Origin: Algisphaera agarilytica
GTDB lineage: Bacteria > Planctomycetota > Phycisphaerae > Phycisphaerales > Phycisphaeraceae
Assembly: GCF_014207595.1 (NCBI RefSeq)
Contig: NZ_JACHGY010000001.1
Coordinates: 3,938,212-4,002,211 of the forward strand
Length of the DNA stretch: 64,000 bases
Direction of reading: 5' to 3'
Below, in pieces: positions 51,503 through 60,216 of this stretch. Each line of letters starts with the position of its first letter. Position 1 is the stretch's first letter. The position numbers were made by a program, and so were the translations under genes. The notes under the pieces are model-generated. The model saw nothing but the letters and a program-made list of their open reading frames with translations. It was not told the origin of the DNA and made no database searches.

Positions 51503-53432
51503 GCAGCGGGGCGAGCAGGCACAGGGCCACCGAGGGCTCGGGGATGATGGTGGAGGCCGGCAGGTTCGTGTTGCCGAAGTTGTCCTGCCAGACGGTGTAA
51601 TCGGCCGCGTCGATGACGCCGTTGCCGTTGCCATCCGCAGCCAGGTCGGTGGTCGAACCGAAGGAGTCTTGCCAGACGGTGTAGTCCGCGGCGTCGACGA
51701 TGCCGTTGCCGTTGTAGTCCCCGGCGAGGAGCTCGGCGACGGTGGCGGTGATCGACAGCAAGACGCCGCTGAACGTTTCGTCGATGCCCACGAGGATGAG
51801 TTCGCCGTTGGCGTCCTGCGCGAAGCCGGTGATGCGGTAGGGCAGTTCTTCGCCGTCGGGATCGATCAGCATCTGGAAGACCGTGTTGCTGCCCGGCGTG
51901 CCGGTGGGGTCGCCGTAGAGCAGGCGTCCGCCGTCGCCGACGGTTCGGCCTTCTTCGTCGAACTCTTCGCCCACGCCCTGGAACTCCCCGAAGATGTATT
52001 GGCCGTAGAGTTCCGGCAGTTCCGAACCGCGGTAGACGAAGCCCCCGATGGGGCTGACGCCGTCGGTCTGGTCGTACTCGAAGACGGGCAGGTCGTTGAC
52101 CGGGCCGTTGACGATGGCCAACAAGCGGGCGACTTCTTCGTCGGTGAGTTCACGCATGATGGCCGTATTGCGTGTGGTCCCCGATTCGTTGTTGGCGATG
52201 GTCCCGTTGGGGTGGGTGATGAACTGCACCATCGGGTTGGGGTTAGTGACCGGGTCGTAGTCGGCGAGGACCTTGCCTACGGAAGTGGGCGGGATCAGGT
52301 TGGTCGGCCCGCCGACGCGGTGGTGGGTGCTGTCGGAGCTGTGGTTGCCCAAGTAGATGAACGAGCCTTCAAGCAAGCCCCAGCCGAAGTCGCCGGCCGA
52401 GTCGCCGCTGAGCACGTCGCTGACGTTGAAGGACTTGATGGATTCGATGTTGGCCTGTCCGGTTTCGCTGACGTAGGCGTCGTCGCCGTCGAAGCTGATG
52501 CGGTAGGGGTTGCGGGCCCCGTAGACGAAGACCATGTCCTCGGCCCCGATCGTGCCGCCGTCGTAGTGCGGGTTGTCGGTGGGCACGGAGAAGCGGGCCT
52601 CGCCATCGACCGAGAAAACCGAGCGGTCGGCGGTGTTGGTCAGGGTGAGCGGGTCGATGCGGAGGATCTTGCCGTAGGCGTTGTCGGGGCTGCTGGAGTT
52701 GTTCTCGTAGTCGGTGGCGTTGCCGCCGTCGCCGGAGGTGACGTAGAGCAGGTTGTCGGGTCCGAAGGCGAGGTCGCCTATGTTGTGGCCGTGGTGCTCC
52801 TGGTGGAAAGTCGCGAGCACTCGCCGGGTGGTGTCGGTGCCCAGCGACAAGGTGGACGCGCCGGGGGCGGTGGTGGTGTACTCGGCCAGCACCGATTCGT
52901 GCTCGCCCTTGGTGAAGATGGTCCCGTTCTCGTGGTAGCCATAGAACGGGTGGTCGAAGTCGGAGTCGAACCCGCCGGCGGGCGGGGTGTTGTTGGCCTC
53001 GACGGTGTAGAACTTGCCGTAGCCGGCACTGCCCGTGTTGTGGAAGTCGGGGTGCAGGGCGATGGAGGTCAGGCCGTAGTCAAAAGGCTCGCTGAGGTTG
53101 GCGAAGCCGTCGGCCGACGGCGTGGTGATCCAGGGCGTGGCTTGAATGTCCCCGGCGGAGTCGATGAGGTGAATCCGGCCATCGAGCGAGGTCAACAGCG
53201 TTCGGCCCAGGGCATCGAACTGCATGTCGGTGGTGAGCCCCATGTTGATCCCGCTGGGGTTCTGCGCGTACGGCGTCAGCTTGATCGTGTGGTTGGTGGA
53301 GAGCACCTGGATGTCGGTGATGGTCGTGCCCGGCGCAACGCTGGGGTCCGACAAGTCCATCGGTTGGCCCGAGGCGGATAGGCCCGCGACGGTCAACGTG
53401 TAAACAACTCCCGAAACAACCAAACCCCTCAT
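51453..53432 (-). CDS. Secreted PQQ-dependent sugar dehydrogenase-like propeller with dockerin repeats and PEP-CTERM
   Basis: The 659-residue product has a signal peptide (about 1-22), a six-bladed glucose/sorbosone-dehydrogenase-type propeller (GLTSIALHPDFHNTG, HHGHNIGDLAFGPDNLLYV, GDGGN, YGKILRIDP, YGARNPYRISFD, PIGGFVYRG), two dockerin EF-hand repeats (GDYNGNGIVDAADYTVWQD, DGNGNGVIDAADYTVWQD) and a PEP-CTERM-like end (IIPEPSVALCLLAPLLM...R-rich). The propeller could oxidise sugars with PQQ or be a binding module. Its dockerin part is nearly the same DNA as in the gene at 16422. The 3' end overlaps the DUF2007 gene by 50 bases. Confidence 0.82.
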   Translation of the reverse strand: MRGLVVSGVVYTLTVAGLSASGQPMDLSDPSVAPGTTITDIQVLSTNHTIKLTPYAQNPSGINMGLTTDMQFDALGRTLLTSLDGRIHLIDSAGDIQATPWITTPSADGFANLSEPFDYGLTSIALHPDFHNTGSAGYGKFYTVEANNTPPAGGFDSDFDHPFYGYHENGTIFTKGEHESVLAEYTTTAPGASTLSLGTDTTRRVLATFHQEHHGHNIGDLAFGPDNLLYVTSGDGGNATDYENNSSSPDNAYGKILRIDPLTLTNTADRSVFSVDGEARFSVPTDNPHYDGGTIGAEDMVFVYGARNPYRISFDGDDAYVSETGQANIESIKSFNVSDVLSGDSAGDFGWGLLEGSFIYLGNHSSDSTHHRVGGPTNLIPPTSVGKVLADYDPVTNPNPMVQFITHPNGTIANNESGTTRNTAIMRELTDEEVARLLAIVNGPVNDLPVFEYDQTDGVSPIGGFVYRGSELPELYGQYIFGEFQGVGEEFDEEGRTVGDGGRLLYGDPTGTPGSNTVFQMLIDPDGEELPYRITGFAQDANGELILVGIDETFSGVLLSITATVAELLAGDYNGNGIVDAADYTVWQDSFGSTTDLAADGNGNGVIDAADYTVWQDNFGNTNLPASTIIPEPSVALCLLAPLLMTSRRSGRCSRTRRI

Positions 53433-53675
53433 ACCCTGATCTCCCGGTTACGGTGTGAACTCACGCAAACCCCCAAGGCCGATAGTTGAACAAAAAACGA
53501 AGTGAACCCTGCATCGACACGAGGCAGAGAAAAGTCGATGCCGAACGCAATCATACACGAAGGTGAAATTTGGTTAAGTCGGTGATTGGGATTTAACGCA
53601 AGAAGTGTGAAATTCGTTCACGCCGCGAGCCGACGAAGGCACAAGACCGAGCAAACCGCATGCAACTGGTGCTGC

Positions 53676-53703
53676 TTGCACGGGTTTTTGAAAGGTCTAT
53701 AGT
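53676..53703 (+). promoter_or_regulatory. Promoter of the DASS transporter gene
   Basis: TTGCAC (53676-53681) and TATAGT (53698-53703), spacer 16. The leader to ATG 53802 is about 90 bases. The rest of the 369-base divergent gap (53433-53801) shows no gene. Confidence 0.55.
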
Positions 53704-53801
53704 TCGAGCCGTCATCGCCAAAGGCTTGGCCGGAAGGCTGCAGATCACCCCAGCGGGTTGTAGCCGGCCGGACCGTACTTGTACGCAAAGGGACCGTTTC
53801 G

Positions 53802-55244
53802 ATGGACCGTGGCCGACTGATCAAACTCTGTATCGCGCTGATCATCCCCCTGATCGTGATACTCATCCCCCGAGACATGATCCCCATCGACGGGCTGACG
53901 GTGACCCAGCACCGGGTGGTCGCGATCTTCGCTCTGGCGCTGTGTTTATGGGTGCTCGAGCCGATCCCGATCTTTGCCACGTCGGTGTTGATCATCGTGG
54001 TGGAGCTGATGACGATCTCGAACAAGAGCATCAAGTGGCTCATGCCGAGTGGCGAAGCGCCCGAGGGCTTCGGCGAGATGGTGCCGTACAAATCGATCAT
54101 GGCCACCTTCGCCGACCCGATCATCATGCTGTTCCTCGGCGGCTTCTTCCTCGGGGCGGCGGCGACCAAATACAAAATGGACACCAACCTCGGCCGGGTG
54201 CTGCTCAAGCCCTTCGGCACGCGGACGGCCCTGGTGATGCTGGGCATGATGGTGGTCACCGCCGTGTTCTCCATGTTCATGAGCAACACCGCGACCACGG
54301 CCATGATGCTCGCGGTGCTCATGCCCGTGCTCCGCAGCATCGACGCGGTCGACCCCGCCCGGATCAGCTTCGCCCTGGCGATCCCCTTCGCCGCGAACAT
54401 CGGCGGCATCGGCACGCCCATCGGGACGCCGCCCAACGCCGTGGGCATGAAGTACCTGGTCGACGGCGACGGGCAGGCGCTCGTGACGTTTGCCGGGTGG
54501 ATGGGCTTCGGCGTGCCGTTCGTGATAGTGCTGCTGGTGGTGGCCTGGCTGCTCTTGCTGTTCATGTTCAAGCCGAGCAAGCCGAACCTCGAGGTTGAAT
54601 TCAAGGGGCGGTGGCTGCGGAGCCCCCAGGCGTGGGTGGTGTATGTCACCTCGGCCGCGACGATCCTGCTTTGGCTCACCGGCGGCACGGTGCACGGGCT
54701 GACCTCGCACACGGTCGCGCTCATCCCCGTGGCGGTGTTCTGCTGCACGGGCATCATGACCTCGCAGGACCTCAAGGGGCTGAGTTGGGACGTGCTGTGG
54801 CTGGTGGCCGGCGGGTTTGCGTTGGGGCTGGCGTTGCAAGCGACCGGGCTGAGCGCGGCACTGGTCGAGAGCATCCCGTTTGCTTCGATGCCCGCGCTGG
54901 TGATCATTTGCATCGCGGTGGCCCTGACCTTCACGATGGCGACGTTCATGAGCAACACCGCCGCGGCGAACCTCGTGCTGCCGATCATGGCGGCGCTGGG
55001 CGCTTCGCTGAGCTCGCTGGTGCCGCTGGGCGGGCAGATGATGCTCATCCTCGTGGTGACGTTCTCCGCCTCGCTGGCGATGACGATGCCCATCAGCACC
55101 CCGCCCAACGCGATGGCCTACGCCACCGGCTGGATCAAGACCGGCCACATGGCCAAGGCCGGCCTCGCGGTCGGTGCGCTGGGTCTTGCCCTCACCGCGG
55201 TGATGGCGGTGCTGATGAACGTCATGGGCTTCTTCGATCGCTGA
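53802..55244 (+). CDS. DASS/SLC13-family sodium-coupled anion or dicarboxylate transporter
   Basis: The 480-residue membrane protein has the two SNT motifs of the family (MSNTATT, 161-163; MSNTAAAN, 384-386) and two Pro-rich hairpin signatures (IGTPPNAVG and ISTPPNAMA). Eleven to twelve helices are expected. Members import succinate, citrate or sulfate with Na+. The substrate is undecided; sulfate or dicarboxylate are both possible beside sulfatase-rich metabolism. AAGGGA precedes the ATG. The histidine kinase gene follows by 38 bases and may be co-transcribed. Confidence 0.87.
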   Translation: MDRGRLIKLCIALIIPLIVILIPRDMIPIDGLTVTQHRVVAIFALALCLWVLEPIPIFATSVLIIVVELMTISNKSIKWLMPSGEAPEGFGEMVPYKSIMATFADPIIMLFLGGFFLGAAATKYKMDTNLGRVLLKPFGTRTALVMLGMMVVTAVFSMFMSNTATTAMMLAVLMPVLRSIDAVDPARISFALAIPFAANIGGIGTPIGTPPNAVGMKYLVDGDGQALVTFAGWMGFGVPFVIVLLVVAWLLLLFMFKPSKPNLEVEFKGRWLRSPQAWVVYVTSAATILLWLTGGTVHGLTSHTVALIPVAVFCCTGIMTSQDLKGLSWDVLWLVAGGFALGLALQATGLSAALVESIPFASMPALVIICIAVALTFTMATFMSNTAAANLVLPIMAALGASLSSLVPLGGQMMLILVVTFSASLAMTMPISTPPNAMAYATGWIKTGHMAKAGLAVGALGLALTAVMAVLMNVMGFFDR

Positions 55245-55282
55245 CCCGGACGCCGTCATGGACTGCGGCGTTGACCTGATGG

Positions 55283-56647
55283 ATGATGATGGTGATGTCT
55301 AATCCGAGCAACACCAACCTGCAGGACGTGATCGATCGGCACTTCAACGAGCCGACGCGGACCGTACGTCTGGCCACGGGCGAAACGCTCTTGAACCAAG
55401 GCGATCCGAACCGCCGTCTGTATCGGGTCCGTAGCGGGCTGATGCGGGGCCATATCGCGGAAGACGACGGCACGCTCACCGATGTCCTGCGTGCGGGGCC
55501 GGGCAACCTCGTCGGGGTGCAGAGCTTCTTCGGCAACGGCGTGAACTCGCAAACCCTCACCGCGTTGGAAGAAACCGAGCTGGGCTATATCGAGCGTGAT
55601 ATGCCGATCAAGCCCGGCGAGCCATCGCTGGAACGCCTGCTCATGCCGATCGTGCTGGGCGAACTGATCCGTCGGCAGCGCAAAGCCCTGGAGTTGGCCG
55701 AAAGCGAGCGCGAGACACGTGAACAGCTCGATCAGTTGCAACGTGTCTCTGCACTGGGGCAACTGGCGGCGGGGGTGGCTCACGAACTCAACAACGCGAT
55801 AACCGTATTGGTGCGCGGGACGTCGTGGATCGCGCAAACCGTACAGCTGGTGGTGGATCAGAACGAGCGTGTGTTGCACCGCGCCTTCGATGCCGGGCTC
55901 GAGCACGGCCGCCGCGCTTCCGCCGCCGAGGTCCGGCAACACACCACGATCCTCGAGAAAAAGCTCGGCGTGTCGTACAGCGACGCCCGCAAGCTCGCCC
56001 GCACCGGCCTGTCCGAACCCCACCTGGCGAGCTTCAACGACCTGAAGAAAAACGTCGACCACGTCGTCAGGCTGTGGGAGCTCGGCGCGACCATCCACGA
56101 CATGCGTCTCTCCGCCGACCAGGCCGAGCACGTCGTGCAGTCGATGCGCAACCTGGGCTCTAGCCGTGTCCGCGACGACCAGCCGGTGGACATCAACGAG
56201 ACGATCAACACCGCCCTCAAACTCCTCCGGGGCCAGCTCGAGCACGTCGAACTGTCCGCCGACCTCCAAGACCTGCCGACCATCCGCGCCAGCCAGGGCA
56301 AGCTGGTACAGGTCTGGACGAACCTGATTAAGAACGGCATCGAAGCGATGACCGCGGGCGGCACGCCGACCCGTCGCCCCAAGATCAGCATCACGTCCCG
56401 TGCCACCCGCGATTCGGTGATGGTCGTGATCGACGACACCGGCCCGGGCATCCCCGACGACGTGCTGCCCCGCATCTTCGAACCCAGTTTCTCCACCAAG
56501 ACGCACGGCCTGAACTTCGGGTTGGGACTGGGCCTATCCATCGTCCAACGCGTCGCTGCGGAATGTGGCGGCAACATCACCGCGAAGAACACCCCGACGG
56601 GTGCCCGTTTTATTGTTCAACTCCCCCGAGAGGTGCTCGATGTCTAA
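55283..56647 (+). CDS. Histidine kinase with cyclic-nucleotide-binding-like sensor domain
   Basis: The 454-residue soluble protein has an N-terminal cNMP-type beta-roll (LATGETLLNQGDPNRRLYRVRSG, about 25-105), a HisKA dimerisation helix with H167 (GVAHELNNAI) and a HATPase domain (NLIKNGIEAM, IDDTGPGIPDD, LGLGLSIVQR). An insert of about 110 residues sits between H-box and ATPase (about 175-285). There is no membrane span, so the signal is cytoplasmic. It overlaps the response regulator gene by eight bases. The first codons (MMMVM) leave the exact start open, 55283 or 55295. Confidence 0.87.
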   Translation: MMMVMSNPSNTNLQDVIDRHFNEPTRTVRLATGETLLNQGDPNRRLYRVRSGLMRGHIAEDDGTLTDVLRAGPGNLVGVQSFFGNGVNSQTLTALEETELGYIERDMPIKPGEPSLERLLMPIVLGELIRRQRKALELAESERETREQLDQLQRVSALGQLAAGVAHELNNAITVLVRGTSWIAQTVQLVVDQNERVLHRAFDAGLEHGRRASAAEVRQHTTILEKKLGVSYSDARKLARTGLSEPHLASFNDLKKNVDHVVRLWELGATIHDMRLSADQAEHVVQSMRNLGSSRVRDDQPVDINETINTALKLLRGQLEHVELSADLQDLPTIRASQGKLVQVWTNLIKNGIEAMTAGGTPTRRPKISITSRATRDSVMVVIDDTGPGIPDDVLPRIFEPSFSTKTHGLNFGLGLGLSIVQRVAAECGGNITAKNTPTGARFIVQLPREVLDV

Positions 56648-57143
56648 ACCCGTGATCCTGTGTATCGACGACCAACGCGAAGTGCTCGCGGCGCTGATCA
56701 AAGACCTCGAGCCGTTTGCGGAGTTCTTCGACATCATCGATGCCGAGAACGCCGAGGACGCGGGGGCGGTGCTCGACGACATGATCGACCGCGGCATGCC
56801 CGTGGCGCTGATCATCTCCGACCACGTGATGCCGGGGATCACGGGCGTGGCGCTGCTCACCCAGATCCGTAGCCGGGGTGACCTGCCCCACACCCGCAAG
56901 CTTCTGCTCACCGGCCTGGCGACGCACGAAGACACGATCCGAGCGATCAACGAAGCCGCGATCGATCAGTACATCGCCAAACCGTGGCACGCCGATCAAT
57001 TGCACGAGACCGTGGGCCGGCTGGTGACCCAGTACATCCTCGACGTCTATCCCGACAGCTATCAGCCGTTCCTGCCCATCCTCAATCAGGACGTCATCCT
57101 CGACCGCATGCAGCACGGCCAGGGTCCGCACGGCGACCGCTGA
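56640..57143 (+). CDS. Response regulator, receiver domain only
   Basis: The 167-residue protein has the receiver signature: acidic pair ID-DQ near 9-12, phosphoacceptor D61 in [10 protein letters not shown], Thr91 in LLLTG and Lys114 in YIAKPW. About 45 residues follow the receiver without a DNA-binding domain. It should be phosphorylated by the kinase encoded just upstream (eight-base overlap) and act by protein contact. IAKPW is typical of RpfG/CheY-like receivers. Confidence 0.88.
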   Translation: MSKPVILCIDDQREVLAALIKDLEPFAEFFDIIDAENAEDAGAVLDDMIDRGMPVALIISDHVMPGITGVALLTQIRSRGDLPHTRKLLLTGLATHEDTIRAINEAAIDQYIAKPWHADQLHETVGRLVTQYILDVYPDSYQPFLPILNQDVILDRMQHGQGPHGDR

Positions 57144-57187
57144 GCGCTGCTCGCTTTTCGCTCCACACGACGCTTCATCGGTCGGCA

Positions 57188-57199
57188 TACAATCACGAG
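57188..57199 (+). promoter_or_regulatory. -10 element, probably leaderless promoter of the helicase gene
   Basis: TACAAT (57188-57193) ends six bases before the GTG start at 57200, as at 8079 and 50930. Confidence 0.45.
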
Positions 57200-59335
57200 G
57201 TGACGTTCAACCCCGCCGATATCCTCGCCGCCGACGGCCCGATCGCAAGGCGATTGGGCGATCGCTACGAGCACCGGCCCGAACAAGCGCAGATGATCGA
57301 AGCGGTTGAAGACGCGCTCGACGCCGGCCACCCGCTGATGGTCGAAGCCGGCACGGGCGTGGGCAAGTCGTTTGCGTACCTGCTGCCCGCGGTGGCGCAC
57401 ATCCTCCGGGCCGGTGAACGCGGGGCCGACCAGAAACGCCGGGTGATTATCTCGACGCACACCATCGCGTTGCAGGAACAGATCATCGAGAAAGACATCC
57501 CGCTGCTGCAGTCGATCCTGCCCGGCGCGGGCGGCGATGAGTTTTCGGCCGTGCTCGTGAAGGGCCGGGGGAATTACGTTTCGCTTCGGCGGATGAACCG
57601 GGCGTGGGAACGCAAGGCCTCGCTCTTCGACGAGTCGGCCGAGGAACGCACCATCCGCGACATCGTGGCGTGGTCGAAAGAAACCTCCGACGGCTCGCTC
57701 GCCAGCCTGCCCCAGCTCGAAGCGCCCAACGTCTGGAACGACGTGCAGAGCGACAGCGAGGACTGCATGGGCAAGCGTTGCCCGAGCTACAAGGAATGCT
57801 TCTACCAGAGCGACCGACGGCGGATGATGAACGCGGACCTGCTCGTGGTGAACCACGCGCTGTTCTTCGCCGACCTGGCGTTGCGGGCCGAGACGGACGG
57901 AGGCTACGCGATCCTGCCGCCGTACGACGCGGTGGTGCTGGACGAGGCCCACACGATCGAGGACGTCGCCAGCGACCACTTCGGGCTGAGCGTCAGCAAG
58001 TACCAGGTCGGCTACCTGATCTCGCGTTTGTACCAGGCCAAACGCCACCGCGGCCTACTGCCCTCGCTGCAGAACAAGCTCGACATGCGGCTGTTCAACA
58101 ATACCGTGCTCGCGCTCGAAAAAGCCTACACCGCCAGCGAAAACTTCTTCGATGAATTAATCGTCTGGCACGAGCAGCAGGGCGGCCGGAACGGACGTAT
58201 CCGCGAGCCGCAGCCCATCAGCAACACGCTGACGCCGCTGCTGCACGAACTGTCGCTCATGCTGCTGCGAGTGAAGAACGCGTTGGACAGCGAAGACGAT
58301 CGCCTCGAAGTACAGGGCTACGCCGACCGGGCCCAGGCGCTGGGCGACACGCTCAAGGCGCTGATCGATCAGACCGTGCCCGACAGCGTGTACTGGGCCG
58401 AGGTGTCCCGGCGGGGGCGGTACCACCGCGTGAAGCTGTGCAGCTCGCCGATCGAGGTCGGACCCCTCATGCGGCAACGCCTCTTCGAGAGCAAGACCAG
58501 CAAGGGCGACCCGCTGCCCGTGGTCATGACCTCGGCGACGCTCGCCACCGCGCCGCGGCGCACCTCGCCCACGGCCAGCGCCGAGCCACGCCCCGCCAAC
58601 CAGGTTGCGGGCCCGGACAAGTTCGCCCACCTCAAGCAGCGGCTTGGCTGCGACGAGGCGCAGTCGCTGCTGCTGGGCTCGCCCTACGACTACGCCGAAC
58701 AGGCCGAGCTGGTCGTCGCACGTCATCTACCCGACCCGGGGTCGCCCGCCTTCTTTGACAAGATGACGCCGACGCTGTTGCGCCACCTCGATGACAGCGA
58801 CGGCGGGGCGTTCGTATTGTTCACGAGCTACGCCATGCTCAAGCGGACCGCCGAGTGGCTGCGGCCCCGTCTCATCCAACGCAACATGCCCGTGCTCGTG
58901 CAGGGCGAGGGCCTGCCGCGCACCGCGATGCTGGAACAGTTCAAACAGGACCACCGCAGCGTGCTGCTGGGCACCGACAGCTTCTGGCAGGGCGTGGATG
59001 TGCAGGGCGAGGCGTTGCGCTGCGTGATCATCACCCGGCTGCCGTTCGTCGTGCCCGACCGCCCGCTCATCGAGGCCCGCAACGAGCGGATCAAAGCCCG
59101 TGGCGGCAACCCGTTTGCCGACTACTCGCTGCCCGAAGCCGTGCTCAAGTTCAAGCAGGGGTTCGGCCGGCTCATCCGATCTAAACAAGACACGGGTAAA
59201 GTCGTTGTCCTGGATAGCCGGATGATGACCCGGCCGTACGGGCGAAAGTTCATCGAGGCGTTGCCCCGCCTCCCGGTGGTCGAAGACCGCCTGCCCAACC
59301 CCGATACCAATGCCATCGACCCGGCATGGAGCTGA
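57200..59335 (+). CDS. DinG/XPD-family ATP-dependent DNA helicase
   Basis: The 711-residue protein starts with GTG. Helicase motifs: Walker A AGTGVGKS (50-57), TSHT-like ISTHTIA, DEAH (248-251), and C-terminal motifs ([28 protein letters not shown]). The iron-sulfur region keeps three cysteines with DinG spacing (C189-x4-C194-x5-C200), but the first ligand, usually in GRxxYxC, is serine here ([11 protein letters not shown]128). DinG enzymes unwind 5'-3', including R-loops and G-quadruplexes. A leaderless -10 (TACAAT, 57188) ends six bases before the GTG. The arsenate reductase gene follows within four bases. Confidence 0.87.
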   Translation: MTFNPADILAADGPIARRLGDRYEHRPEQAQMIEAVEDALDAGHPLMVEAGTGVGKSFAYLLPAVAHILRAGERGADQKRRVIISTHTIALQEQIIEKDIPLLQSILPGAGGDEFSAVLVKGRGNYVSLRRMNRAWERKASLFDESAEERTIRDIVAWSKETSDGSLASLPQLEAPNVWNDVQSDSEDCMGKRCPSYKECFYQSDRRRMMNADLLVVNHALFFADLALRAETDGGYAILPPYDAVVLDEAHTIEDVASDHFGLSVSKYQVGYLISRLYQAKRHRGLLPSLQNKLDMRLFNNTVLALEKAYTASENFFDELIVWHEQQGGRNGRIREPQPISNTLTPLLHELSLMLLRVKNALDSEDDRLEVQGYADRAQALGDTLKALIDQTVPDSVYWAEVSRRGRYHRVKLCSSPIEVGPLMRQRLFESKTSKGDPLPVVMTSATLATAPRRTSPTASAEPRPANQVAGPDKFAHLKQRLGCDEAQSLLLGSPYDYAEQAELVVARHLPDPGSPAFFDKMTPTLLRHLDDSDGGAFVLFTSYAMLKRTAEWLRPRLIQRNMPVLVQGEGLPRTAMLEQFKQDHRSVLLGTDSFWQGVDVQGEALRCVIITRLPFVVPDRPLIEARNERIKARGGNPFADYSLPEAVLKFKQGFGRLIRSKQDTGKVVVLDSRMMTRPYGRKFIEALPRLPVVEDRLPNPDTNAIDPAWS

Positions 59336-59339
59336 CTCA

Positions 59340-59783
59340 ATGACTCACAAGAAACGATACCTGGTCCTGTGCACCGCCAACCGCTGCCGTTCGCAGATGG
59401 CCCACGGCTGGCTGGCCCACCTCGGCGGCGACGCCGTCGAAGTCTCCTCCGCCGGCGCGAAGCCCGGCGGCGTGCACCCGCTCTCGATCCAGGTGATGAA
59501 CGAAGCCGGCGTCGACATCAGCGGCCACAGCTCCGACCACCTCGACCAGTACCTCGAAGACGACTTCGATGCGGTCATCACGGTTTGCGACAACGCCAAG
59601 GAAGCCTGCCCCTACTTCCCCGGGGCCAAGCGATTGATCCACCACGCCTTCGACGATCCCGACGACAAGACCGGCACGCTGACCGAAGAACAGATGCTGC
59701 CGACCTTCCACCGGGTGCGTGACGAGATCCGCACGTGGTGCGCCGACTTCCTCGCGGAAGAAGGCGTCGCCGTCGCGGTGTGA
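59340..59783 (+). CDS. arsC: Arsenate reductase, thioredoxin-coupled LMW-PTP type
   Basis: The 147-residue protein has the C-x5-R phosphatase-like loop CTANRCR (C11-R17) and the two redox cysteines C83 and C90 in VCDNAKEACP, the triad used by S. aureus-type ArsC to reduce arsenate to arsenite with thioredoxin. DPDDKTGT carries the late Asp. It starts four bases after the helicase stop, so it probably shares that transcript. No arsR or arsenite pump is seen. Confidence 0.88.
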   Translation: MTHKKRYLVLCTANRCRSQMAHGWLAHLGGDAVEVSSAGAKPGGVHPLSIQVMNEAGVDISGHSSDHLDQYLEDDFDAVITVCDNAKEACPYFPGAKRLIHHAFDDPDDKTGTLTEEQMLPTFHRVRDEIRTWCADFLAEEGVAVAV

Positions 59784-59795
59784 GATCGGTTGGGC

Positions 59796-60071
59796 TTATC
59801 TGCAATACGGATCGCGATGCGGCGGGTACGAATGGTCCCTGCGGTGTTTGTCGTAGTACACGTCTCGGACGCCGTGGTGTCGTTTGTGTTTGTGGTGGTC
59901 GTGATCGGCTTCACTGCCGATGACGTAGCCGATGGTCGCGCCGACCGCCGCGCCGATGAGGGTGCCGGTCTGGCGATCGGTGGCGCAGCCGGTGCTGGCG
60001 AGCAACACCCCGCCCAACGCAAGTGCGGCGAGCGGGAGGCGGACGGATGTCGAGAAGGTGGATCGGGACAT
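59796..60071 (-). CDS. Small glycine-zipper lipoprotein with His-rich tail
   Basis: The 91-residue product has a lipoprotein signal with lipobox region LLASTGC, then a glycine-zipper segment (GTLIGAAVGATIGYVIG) as in outer-membrane 17-kDa-antigen-like or YMGG proteins, and a tail rich in His, Lys and Tyr (DHDHHKHKRHH...). It may be an envelope stress or metal-binding lipoprotein. ATG 60071 is set by GGAG upstream and the lipobox. It is convergent with arsC. Confidence 0.7.
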   Translation of the reverse strand: MSRSTFSTSVRLPLAALALGGVLLASTGCATDRQTGTLIGAAVGATIGYVIGSEADHDHHKHKRHHGVRDVYYDKHRRDHSYPPHRDPYCR

Positions 60072-60216
60072 GGCGGTTCTCCGGGGGCCGGACGCGCAGA
60101 AGCGACAAAGCACGTCTCACCTCTTGGGGCGTGACGCGCGGGTTGGGACAGCGGAGAACGTGTAAGCCGATGTGATTACGTCGTTAACGCGTTGTCGCCC
60201 CTGCGGGGCAAGCGGG

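Noticed and set aside
51273-53381. 702-codon open frame antisense to the sugar dehydrogenase-like gene
   Set aside because: The minus-strand protein has a signal peptide, propeller, dockerin and PEP-CTERM; the plus-strand frame has none and starts inside another gene.
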